DNA of 52,284 nt, taken from contig CAMDUB010000013.1 in NCBI GenBank assembly GCA_945878575.1, positions 1 to 52,284 on the forward strand, in the 5' to 3' direction. This stretch comes from Phycisphaera mikurensis NBRC 102666. GTDB taxonomy: Bacteria; Planctomycetota; Phycisphaerae; Phycisphaerales; SM1A02. Made by a program: the position numbers and the translations under genes. Positions 7,742 to 14,776 of the stretch are shown here, piece after piece; positions within the stretch are counted from its first letter, which is position 1; each line of letters begins with the position of its first letter. Below the pieces are notes generated by a model. The model did not search any database and was not told the origin of the DNA. It saw only the letters and a list, made by a program, of their open reading frames with translations.

Positions 7742-8985
7742 CACTTGGCCTTCGCCGCTCCACCCGCTGTGCGGACGAACTTGAATGCGCCGTCTTCAAT
7801 GGTGTTGATCGACATGGTGCGAATGGATGTGTCGCCATTCTCATCAAAGCTCCACGTACCAAGAGCGCCATTGAAGTCCTTGGTGGCGGCTACTGCAGCA
7901 ATGATTGCCGCGCGATCCTTGGTCTCCGCACGGTCGATGGCATCGAGCAAGACGCACCCTGCTTCGTAGCCATACACGGCGTACGCCTCAGGAATCTCGC
8001 CGTACTTCGCCTGGTAGCTCTTCACAAACTTGGCGCCGATACCCGTCAACATTTCCGAAGGAACACCACCGAAGGTGATGTACACGCCGCCTTGTTCCTT
8101 GGTGACGCTGTCCTTGCCAGCGGCCTCAATGAATGCTTTTTCAAAGGTGCCATCCGGTGAAACGAATGGAATCTTGGCTCCGCCCGCACGCAAATCCTTG
8201 AGCACCTGCGCAGCATTGGTCTGCGTAGTGCCTCCAAAGAACACAACGTCCGGAGCAGCGGCGCGAATCTTGGTGACCAGCGATCGATAGTTGGAAGCCT
8301 TGGCATCAATACCTTCGAAGCCGACCACCTCAACCCCAGTGGCTTCGGCGGTCTTCTTGAAGACGTCGGCAATGCCCTTGCCGTACAGCTCGCGATCGTG
8401 GAGGATGAAGACCTTCTTCGCCTTCAGGTCGTTGCGGCAGAATTCACACGCGACGGCGCCCTGAATGTCATCCGCTGGCACAACGCGAAAGTAACTCACC
8501 TTGCCCGATGGGCGATAGACAGCCGGCTCATTTGGTTCGCCAAGACCGGGCTTGGTCAGACCGGCAGCGGTGTTGCCCGGACTCACCATCACCAGTCCGG
8601 CTTTGTTAAGAAGCGGCATAGAGATCTTGGCTGCACCTGAGTTGTAGGTACCGATGTATCCAACCACCGTCGGGTCAGCGATCGCTCGCTTGGCGTTGGC
8701 AGACTCAATTTGACCGTCCCAGTTTCCCTTTTGCGGACTGGCGTCATCCATCGCCTCAAACTCAATCTTAAATCCATCGACCATGGCGCTCCGCTCTTCA
8801 ATGGCCATCTTGATGCCATTCACAATGCTGGTGGTCTGCGCGTTGGCACTGCCAGTCTGCGGAAGACTGCTGACAATTTTCAACTTCTTGTTTGGCGCAT
8901 CCTGAACAGCAAGAACGGGGGCGGCGGCGAGGAGAAATGCTGCGCCGGTAAGCGCGGCAACGATGGAAGCGGTCCGGCGGATCAT
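7741..8985 (-). CDS. livJ: Branched-chain amino-acid ABC importer, periplasmic binding protein LivJ/LivK-like
   Basis: First gene of the operon. ATG 8985 gives 414 residues with a signal peptide (MIRRTASIVAALTGAAFLLAAAPVLAVQ), followed by a type I periplasmic binding fold: KLKIVSSLPQTGSANAQTTSIVNGIKMAIEER, YIGTYNSGAAKISMPLLNKAGLVMVSPGNT, KVFILHDRELYGKGIADVFKKTAEATGVEV, and PDVVFFGGTTQTNAAQVLKDLR. This is the Peripla_BP_6 family that delivers Leu/Ile/Val or other amino-acid-like ligands to LivHM. The ligand cannot be read from the sequence. A longer form from 9048 would place the signal peptide internally and is unlikely. The promoter should lie in 8986-9113, shared with the divergent SYLF gene. 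Confidence 0.9.
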   Translation of the reverse strand: MIRRTASIVAALTGAAFLLAAAPVLAVQDAPNKKLKIVSSLPQTGSANAQTTSIVNGIKMAIEERSAMVDGFKIEFEAMDDASPQKGNWDGQIESANAKRAIADPTVVGYIGTYNSGAAKISMPLLNKAGLVMVSPGNTAAGLTKPGLGEPNEPAVYRPSGKVSYFRVVPADDIQGAVACEFCRNDLKAKKVFILHDRELYGKGIADVFKKTAEATGVEVVGFEGIDAKASNYRSLVTKIRAAAPDVVFFGGTTQTNAAQVLKDLRAGGAKIPFVSPDGTFEKAFIEAAGKDSVTKEQGGVYITFGGVPSEMLTGIGAKFVKSYQAKYGEIPEAYAVYGYEAGCVLLDAIDRAETKDRAAIIAAVAATKDFNGALGTWSFDENGDTSIRTMSINTIEDGAFKFVRTAGGAAKAK

Positions 8986-9113
8986 GACGCGGAATGATAG
9001 CGAGACAAATCTGTCTGCTCGGGTGCGCGGCCCGTCCAACCCGGTCACTATAAAGTCGGTATCTTCCGTTTAGTCCTAGCAACTCAACCATTCACTCAAC
9101 TGAGAACACTACT

Positions 9114-9680
9114 ATGAAGAAGACTGCCCTCTGCCTCCCTGCGATGATCCTCGCCGGCATTTCGCTCAGCGCACTCCCGATGGGATGCGACTCTGCTTCC
9201 AAGCTCCCACCTGCCGAGCAGGCCGCCATCCTCAAGGATGACGCGCAGGGAACGATGGAGCGTTGCAAGACGAAGTTCCCAGCAACGGCCAAGGAATTCA
9301 CCAATGCGTACGGCTATGCGGTCTACCCAGAAATCGGCAAGGGCGGATTGGTAGTCGGCGGCTTCAGGGGCACTGGCCTGGTGTACGAGGGCGGCAAGCT
9401 GGTCGCGAACAGCGTGGTCGGTGGCGGAACCATCGGCGCGCAAATCGGTGGACAGTCATACGCGCAAGTCATCTTCTTCAAGGACAAGATGGCCTTCGAC
9501 CGCTTCAAGCGTGGCGAGACCGCGTTCCAAGCAGGCGCTTCCGCTGTTGCAGCGAACGCTGGTGCAAGCACCGCGATCGACTACAAGAATGGTGTTGCCG
9601 TGGTTGCCTTCGGTGCAGAGGGCCTGATGCTTGAAGGCGTCATCGGTGGCCAGACCTTCACGTTCGAACCGATCAAGTGA
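9114..9680 (+). CDS. SYLF (Ysc84-like) domain lipid-binding protein, probable lipoprotein
   Basis: 188 residues. The N-terminus MKKTALCLPAMILAGISLSA followed by LPMGCDS resembles a lipoprotein signal, although P-M-G before the Cys is not an ideal lipobox. The rest is the SYLF/Ysc84 domain: NAYGYAVYPEIGKGGLVVGGFRGTGLVYEGGKLV, GGGTIGAQIGGQSYAQVIFF, and IDYKNGVAVVAFGAEGLMLEGVIGGQTFTFEP. Family knowledge: SYLF proteins bind acidic phospholipids; bacterial members are exported and of uncertain role. A TATAAA at 9049-9054 is a possible promoter element. No strong ribosome site is seen. The 3' end overlaps the convergent lpxB by eight bases. Confidence 0.82.
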   Translation: MKKTALCLPAMILAGISLSALPMGCDSASKLPPAEQAAILKDDAQGTMERCKTKFPATAKEFTNAYGYAVYPEIGKGGLVVGGFRGTGLVYEGGKLVANSVVGGGTIGAQIGGQSYAQVIFFKDKMAFDRFKRGETAFQAGASAVAANAGASTAIDYKNGVAVVAFGAEGLMLEGVIGGQTFTFEPIK

Positions 9681-10857
9681 TGGACATCGGGCGCGCTTCG
9701 GCGCGGCCCGGTTCACGATCAATAAAACCAAGCACGACCTCGGCCGCCTCGCGGCCGGGGTCGTGTCCTTCAAAGCTCCGGGTGACTGCATCAAGGTCAC
9801 GGGAAATCCGCGCACGGAGCACCGCATCATCAAGAAGCGGCTCCAGCGCGCGCGCCACCGGCCCCGCCCCACCGGCATGCGGAATGAACTCCGGCACAAT
9901 CTCACGGCGCGCGATGATGTTTGGCAGCAACCGATGCGGCGTCAGCAGCACCACCGCACTCCCGGCAGCTTTCACAAACCCGGTTCGATACAGCGCCACC
10001 ATGGGCTTGCATTGATGTGCCAGGTCAAGACTCACCGTGCCACTGACATTGAGCGCACAATCGCACCACGCGATAGCAGCATCCGGATCATTGCTGGCCA
10101 CATGCAAGTTGCTCGGCCACGCAGCACCGCGCGCAGCAGCATGCACCAGCGGCACCAACGCATCATTGGCTGCCATGACCAGGCCAACCAGACCGGGGCG
10201 TGTGTGTGTGACGGCGCGGAACACCTCCAACATGAGTGGCATGTTGGCGCGCACTTCGCTACTACGGCTTCCGGGCAGCAGTAATAATTTCGGCGCACCC
10301 GCGGGAAGTTCATTGGCACGCAACAGTGCATCTGGACTCACCGGCTCGCCAAGTACTGGATGCCCAATGAAGTGTGCACGCACGCCGCGCGATCGAAACC
10401 ACTCTTCTTCAAATGGCAGCAGGCAAAGAATTGCATCACTGGTACGCCGCCACTTCCGAATCCGCCACGGCGCCCACGCCCACAGTTGCGGCGCAACCAA
10501 ATTCACCACGCGTGATCCGCCGGCAGCACCGCGGCCGTGCTGCTTCATCCACGAAGCAATATGCCAATTCGCAGCCGGACTATCGACTGGCACATGCACA
10601 TCAACTGGATTGACGGCTGCCCATGTACGAATATCCGCAACGATGCGCCGAACCTCAGAAATCTTCTTCAACCCCACCAGCGTCATGGCACCATCACGCG
10701 CCGTCTCGCCCGCCATCTCACACCCAGCAGCACGCATCTTGGGACCGCCCCAGCCAACCACGCGAACATCCGGGGCCAGCGCGCGCAATGCTCGCACCAA
10801 CGGCGCGGCATGGGCATCCCCTGAGGGCTCGAACGCAGTAACTAGAACGGTTGCCAC
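9673..10857 (-). CDS. lpxB: Lipid-A-disaccharide synthase
   Basis: 394 residues from a GTG at 10857. LpxB family features: VLVTAFEPSGDAHAAPLVRAL at the N-terminus (usual form ISAGEASGD), VDVHVPVDSPAANW, the APQLWAWAPWRIRKWRRTSDAILCLLPFEEEWF segment, HFIGHPVLGEP and LLLPGSRSSEVRANMPLM. In the pathway it condenses UDP-2,3-diacylglucosamine with lipid X at the inner membrane, so the organism probably builds an LPS-like outer membrane. No other lpx genes are in the window. Upstream in-frame starts (10923, 10968) add up to 37 residues with no family match; the GTG puts the first beta strand at residue 2, as is normal. No clear Shine-Dalgarno. Confidence 0.9.
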   Translation of the reverse strand: MATVLVTAFEPSGDAHAAPLVRALRALAPDVRVVGWGGPKMRAAGCEMAGETARDGAMTLVGLKKISEVRRIVADIRTWAAVNPVDVHVPVDSPAANWHIASWMKQHGRGAAGGSRVVNLVAPQLWAWAPWRIRKWRRTSDAILCLLPFEEEWFRSRGVRAHFIGHPVLGEPVSPDALLRANELPAGAPKLLLLPGSRSSEVRANMPLMLEVFRAVTHTRPGLVGLVMAANDALVPLVHAAARGAAWPSNLHVASNDPDAAIAWCDCALNVSGTVSLDLAHQCKPMVALYRTGFVKAAGSAVVLLTPHRLLPNIIARREIVPEFIPHAGGAGPVARALEPLLDDAVLRARISRDLDAVTRSFEGHDPGREAAEVVLGFIDREPGRAEARPMSIT

Positions 10858-10990
10858 ATGCGCAGCATAGGAAATGCACTCAGGCTTGATGCGGACAGGA
10901 AGGGACAATGCCCACCAGTACATCCTGGAGATGGGGGCACGATGTTTCTGGTTGCGTTGCGGGATCACGGTTTCGTGTGTGGTTGCAGTG

Positions 10991-11076
10991 ATGTATCACG
11001 TTTGCCTACTGGCCCGCATTCGCCTTACGAGGACGGCCGCTGAGCGCGGCCCTGTCCTCTCCGGCGCCTGCGGCCA
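10991..11076. repeat. Composite repeat, copy A: 25-mer plus 67-base hairpin
   Basis: A 25-base leader (atgtatcacg...ggccc, 10991-11015) runs into a long imperfect hairpin at 11010-11076. The inner stem GAGGAC-GGCCGC / GCGGCC-(CT)-GTCCTC closes loop TGAGC, and the outer arms TGGCC...CGCC and GGCG...GGCCA also pair. The same 86-base unit recurs 156 bases downstream (11147-11232). The two hairpins differ at only two bases, 11034 and 11054, which face each other in the stem. It lies between lpxB and aspS, outside any convincing gene. Confidence 0.8.
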
Positions 11077-11088
11077 GGGATCGGGTTG

Positions 11089-11144
11089 ATGCATCACGAT
11101 TTCGTGGTGTGGCGTGTTGTTGCATCACGCTTTCGTACTGGCCC
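11089..11144. repeat. Two further copies of the 25-mer
   Basis: Between the two composite units lie two more copies of the short element at 11089-11113 and 11120-11144 (consensus near TGCATCACGCTTTCGTACTGG). The second is 27 bases before the 25-mer of composite copy B and matches it at nearly every position. A weaker relative is at 10959-10983. They carry no hairpin of their own. Confidence 0.7.
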
Positions 11145-11146
11145 CG

Positions 11147-11232
11147 ATGCAACACGCTTTCGTACTGGCCCGCATTCGCCTTACGAGGATGGCCGCTGAG
11201 CGCGGCCCTATCCTCTCCGGCGCCTGCGGCCA
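11147..11232. repeat. Composite repeat, copy B: 25-mer plus 67-base hairpin
   Basis: Second copy of the unit at 10991-11076. The 25-mer is 11147-11171 and the hairpin 11166-11232. Relative to copy A the stem pair C11034-G11054 is replaced by T11190-A11210, so base pairing is kept. No other substitution separates the 67-base hairpins. Confidence 0.8.
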
Positions 11233-11577
11233 GGTGAGCGGGTTCCAACCCCTGGTTGTCAACGTGATTTCCGTGTTCGAGCCCCTGCAGTGAGCACGGG
11301 ATCCTCGGAAAGCGGCGTGTGAAACTGAGAAGTCCGGCAGTTGGACGTACGCCCCGTGGGTGCCAACCGGACGAACAGTTTCGCCCGAGGCTAAGCGGAA
11401 CCTTGTGGAGCGCAGCCGTCCGCGTCCGAGGGTCCCGCGCGCAACGAAGGGGGCGGTTGGACGACTGCACTCACGGAACCGCGCGCAACGCCCGGAGCCA
11501 GTGAACGGCACCCATTTGTGCCGCCCGGGTTGTGCCGCGCAAAGCTATCCTTGACCCTTCACCCTGAACCCCCCACC
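11233..11577. other. Gene-free region upstream of aspS
   Basis: About 345 bases between the repeat cluster and aspS. Frames are open on the minus strand, but their translations are Arg/Pro/Ala-rich and match nothing I know. I tested the region by eye against RNase P RNA, tmRNA, SRP RNA and 6S RNA and saw none of the conserved cores. A TATCCT at 11546-11551 could be a -10 element for aspS, with no matching -35. No T-rich terminator is seen. Confidence 0.4.
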
Positions 11578-13374
11578 ATGCTCAAGCGCACGCACACCTG
11601 CGGACAGCCACGCCTTGCCGATGCCGGTAAGACAATCGCCCTCAACGGATGGGTGAACACCTATCGCGACCAAGGTCGCGGACTCTTGTTCGTGGACATT
11701 CGGGATCGAGACGGCCTCTGCCAAGTGGTCTTCAATCTGGAACATGCCAGCCCCGAACTCGTGCAGCAAGCCAAGGCGCTCCGCCGCGAAGACGTGATCG
11801 GGGTGCGCGGCATTCTTCGCCTCCGTTCGGGTGAGCCAAATCACAAGCTCGCGACTGGCGAGGTGGAACTCGCTGCCGAAGAACTTGAGATCTTCAACAA
11901 GGCGGAAAACCCACCCATCCTGCCCGATGATCACGACGCTGAGAAGATCGGCGAAGAAACGCGCCTGAAGTACCGCTACATCGACCTGCGCCGGCCGCGC
12001 ATGCAGCACATCTTGCGCACACGTAGCAAGGTCACCAAGTTGGCGCGCGACTACTTTGCAGCCAACGGATTTGCGGAAGTCGAAACCCCGCTCCTCATCA
12101 AGAGCACCCCCGAAGGCGCGCGCGACTTCATTGTTCCCGCACGTCTGCACCAAGGCATGTGGTACGCCCTGCCGCAGAGCCCGCAGCTCTTCAAGCAAAT
12201 CCTAATGGTGGCTGGTTTCGATCGCTACATCCAGATCTGCAAGTGCCTGCGCGACGAAGACCCGCGTGCTGATCGGCAAGCAGAATTCAGTCAAATTGAC
12301 TTAGAAATGAGCTTCGTTGAGCGTGAAGACGTCATGACCATGATGGGCGGCTTTGCACACGCCGTGTGGCATGACATCCTTGGCTATGACATTGGTCGCA
12401 TTGAGCAAATGACTTGGCAAGAAGCCATGGATCGGTTTGGCATCGATCGCCCCGACCTACGTAATCCGTTGGAGATTCGCGAGATCACCGACATCGTTGC
12501 TGGCAGTGAATTCCAGGTCTTCCAACAAGCTGTCGAGAAGACCCGCGCCGGTCGTAGTGGTTGCGTGAAGGCGATCCGCGTTCCAGGCGGTGCCGAGAAA
12601 CTCACGCGCAAGATGACGGACGGGTACAGCGAATTCGTCAAGCAATTCAAGACCGGCGGCGTGGCAGTTGCCAAGTTCACCGCGGCTGGCTTTGATACCG
12701 GCGTCGCCAAACACTTGGAGCCCTTCAAGGATGCACTGGTCGCGCGCCTGGCACTGCAGCCAGGGGACAGCGTCCTCATCGTGGCCGACCATTGGGATAC
12801 CGCCACGAAGGCACTCGGCGAACTGCGCCTCAAGGTTGGTCGCGACCTGGGCCTTGTCAACGAATCCGAGTGGCGATTCCTCTGGGTGATTGACTTTCCA
12901 ATGTTTGATTGGGACGAGGATGGTCAGCGATGGGTGGCCATGCATCATCCATTTACTAGCCCAAATCCTGACCAATTCCACCTTCTTGAGAGCGAACCCG
13001 GCAAGTGCCTGAGCGCGGGTTATGACCTGGTTGTCAATGGCAGCGAAATCGCCGGCGGTTCCATTCGTATTCACCGCATGGACGTGCAAGAGAAAGTCTT
13101 CAAGCTCATCGGTCTCACCAAGGAAGATGCCGACGCCAAATTCGGCTTTCTACTTAGTGCGCTTCGGCACGGCGCCCCGCCACACGGCGGTATCGCCTTT
13201 GGACTTGATCGTCTGCTCATGCACTTGGTTGGTACCGACAACATTCGCGACGTCATCGCGTTCCCGAAGACGCAGTCCGGCGGCGATCTCATGATTGATG
13301 CACCTGGTCCGATTGATGAACAACAGATTCTGGACTGCGGTATGAAGGTGACCCTCTTAGAGAAAAAGTCGTAA
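11578..13374 (+). CDS. aspS: Aspartyl-tRNA synthetase
   Basis: 598 residues, the bacterial size with the GAD insertion. The N-terminal OB fold reads LNGWVNTYRDQGRGLLFVDIRDRDGLCQVVF; class II motif 1 is near DYFAANGFAEVETPLLIKSTPEGARDF, motif 2 near FDRYIQICKCLRDEDPRADRQAEFSQIDLEMSF, and motif 3 is HGGIAFGLDRLLMHLVG. It charges tRNA-Asp in the cytoplasm. The residue after RD in the anticodon-binding fold is Gln (RDQG), neither the His nor the Leu usually discussed for Asn-tRNA misacylation, so whether it also charges tRNA-Asn is open. ATG 11578 fits homologues; the upstream in-frame start at 11518 adds 20 unrelated residues. Seven bases separate it from the next gene. Confidence 0.96.
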   Translation: MLKRTHTCGQPRLADAGKTIALNGWVNTYRDQGRGLLFVDIRDRDGLCQVVFNLEHASPELVQQAKALRREDVIGVRGILRLRSGEPNHKLATGEVELAAEELEIFNKAENPPILPDDHDAEKIGEETRLKYRYIDLRRPRMQHILRTRSKVTKLARDYFAANGFAEVETPLLIKSTPEGARDFIVPARLHQGMWYALPQSPQLFKQILMVAGFDRYIQICKCLRDEDPRADRQAEFSQIDLEMSFVEREDVMTMMGGFAHAVWHDILGYDIGRIEQMTWQEAMDRFGIDRPDLRNPLEIREITDIVAGSEFQVFQQAVEKTRAGRSGCVKAIRVPGGAEKLTRKMTDGYSEFVKQFKTGGVAVAKFTAAGFDTGVAKHLEPFKDALVARLALQPGDSVLIVADHWDTATKALGELRLKVGRDLGLVNESEWRFLWVIDFPMFDWDEDGQRWVAMHHPFTSPNPDQFHLLESEPGKCLSAGYDLVVNGSEIAGGSIRIHRMDVQEKVFKLIGLTKEDADAKFGFLLSALRHGAPPHGGIAFGLDRLLMHLVGTDNIRDVIAFPKTQSGGDLMIDAPGPIDEQQILDCGMKVTLLEKKS

Positions 13375-13381
13375 AGCAACG

Positions 13382-14776
13382 ATGGCCACGCATCCCACTG
13401 AAGCAGGTAATTCACGCAAAGCAGACACTGTTGCGGTCGCAAGCGCTGCAGTTGTGAGGACAGCTACGCCTGCGCAGTCAAACCGGCGCCTCTGGACGCT
13501 GCGCATCGGGTTGCTGCTCGTCGCGTGTGTCATCATCACGTTGGCTTGGCTCGGATTTGATCGCCTGCTCAACGATCGACGCCCGATCATCGTTGGAATT
13601 CTCCATTCACAGACGGGGCCGATGGCTGTCAGTGAATTGTCGATGATTGAGGCTGAAGTGCTTGCGCTTGAAGAAATCAATGCTGAAGGCGGCTTGCTGG
13701 GACGACCAGTGCAATGGGTCATTGCTGACGGCGCCTCCGATCCACCAACCTTCGCTAAACAAGCCGACCGCCTCATTAGTAAAGATGGCGCGTGCGTTAT
13801 CTTTGGTTGCTGGACCAGTGCTAGCCGCAAAGGAGTCCTTCCCGTTGTTGAGGCTGCTGACCATATGTTGGTCTATCCGATGGCTTACGAAGGACTAGAG
13901 CAATCGCCCAACATCATCTACACGGGCGCTGCACCCAATCAGCAAATCACTCCTGCTGTTCAATGGTGCTATGAAAGACTCAAGGCGCGTCGCTTCTTTC
14001 TCATTGGCTCCGACTATGTTTGGCCGCACTGTGTTAATGCGATTATCTCCGATCAATTGACAGCACTCGGCGCCGAGAAGGCCAGCGAGGTCTATGTGCC
14101 CTTTGGCAGCATGGATGTGTCCGCCGCGGTTCGTGCAATCATCGAAACGAAGCCCGATGTCGTACTCAGTTCAGTCGTCGGTGATTCGGCAATTGCATTT
14201 GCACAAGCACTTCGCGCAGCTGGCGTTGATCCAGACAAAACTCCGGTGCTGACATTCGCCCTCGGTGAGAATGAACTTCAGACGATGCCGCGTGGATGCA
14301 TGGTGGGCAATTACGCCTCTTGGAGCTACTTTCAAAGTATCGATCGTCCGGAAAATGCTCGATTTGTCGGCGAATTTAAAGCACGCTACGGGAGTGATCG
14401 GACCGTCCAAGATGTGATGGAAACCGCGTATATGAGTGTAAAACTGTGGGCTCAAGCAGTACGAGAGGCCGGCACCATTGATGTCCGGCCTGTTCGTTAC
14501 GCGTTCCGTCGACAAAGTCTGAACGCGCCCGAGGGCACCATTGCGGTCGATCCGCAGACGCAACACACATGGCGCCCCGTTTCAATTGGGCGCATTCGCT
14601 CTGATGGTCAATTTGACATCGTCTGGCGCAGTCGTACCGCTGTGCGTCCGGTGCCATTCCCTTCATCTCGCTCCCGCGAGGTCTGGGAGAAATTCGTTAT
14701 GGATCTCTATCGTGGCTGGGGCGGGAAGTGGATTGCCCCCGTCACGGAGTCTGCGCGGGAGTATCGAACACCATGA
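13382..14776 (+). CDS. Membrane-anchored UrtA/AmiC-like substrate-binding protein
   Basis: 464 residues. A cytoplasmic tail of about 40 residues is followed by one hydrophobic segment (LRIGLLLVACVIITLAWLGF, about 41-60), so it is held in the membrane by an N-terminal anchor and not freed by signal peptidase. The rest is a type I periplasmic binding fold of the urea/amide group: PIIVGILHSQTGPMAVSELSMIEAEVLALEEINAEGG, VIFGCWTSASRKGVLPVVE, LVYPMAYEGLEQSPNIIYTGAAPNQQ, RFFLIGSDYVWP, and the UrtA-like C-terminus PEGTIAVDPQTQHTWRPVSIGRIRSDGQFDIVW. No ABC permease or ATPase follows; its stop overlaps the start of a chemoreceptor gene (ATGA at 14773). I infer a ligand sensor for that receptor. Urea, short amides or amino acids are family-based guesses. 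Confidence 0.8.
   Translation: MATHPTEAGNSRKADTVAVASAAVVRTATPAQSNRRLWTLRIGLLLVACVIITLAWLGFDRLLNDRRPIIVGILHSQTGPMAVSELSMIEAEVLALEEINAEGGLLGRPVQWVIADGASDPPTFAKQADRLISKDGACVIFGCWTSASRKGVLPVVEAADHMLVYPMAYEGLEQSPNIIYTGAAPNQQITPAVQWCYERLKARRFFLIGSDYVWPHCVNAIISDQLTALGAEKASEVYVPFGSMDVSAAVRAIIETKPDVVLSSVVGDSAIAFAQALRAAGVDPDKTPVLTFALGENELQTMPRGCMVGNYASWSYFQSIDRPENARFVGEFKARYGSDRTVQDVMETAYMSVKLWAQAVREAGTIDVRPVRYAFRRQSLNAPEGTIAVDPQTQHTWRPVSIGRIRSDGQFDIVWRSRTAVRPVPFPSSRSREVWEKFVMDLYRGWGGKWIAPVTESAREYRTP

Noticed and set aside
11258-11300. tRNA fragment suggested by gtgttcgagcccc
   Set aside because: Only a T-loop-like string is present; no matching acceptor or anticodon arms can be built around it.
11006-11511. 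Two long overlapping minus-strand frames over the repeat region as protein genes
   Set aside because: Their translations are Arg/Pro/Ala-rich, track the DNA repeat, lack a ribosome site and match no family; both frames being open is expected in such GC-rich sequence.
11233-11577. A structured RNA gene (RNase P RNA, tmRNA, SRP RNA or 6S)
   Set aside because: Some GC-rich pairing is possible, but none of the conserved core sequences of these RNAs was found on either strand.
12384-13089. Long frames opposite aspS, and similar frames opposite the liv, purD, MCP and Bat genes
   Set aside because: They lie antisense to strongly conserved genes, have odd composition and no homology; they are shadows of biased codon use.
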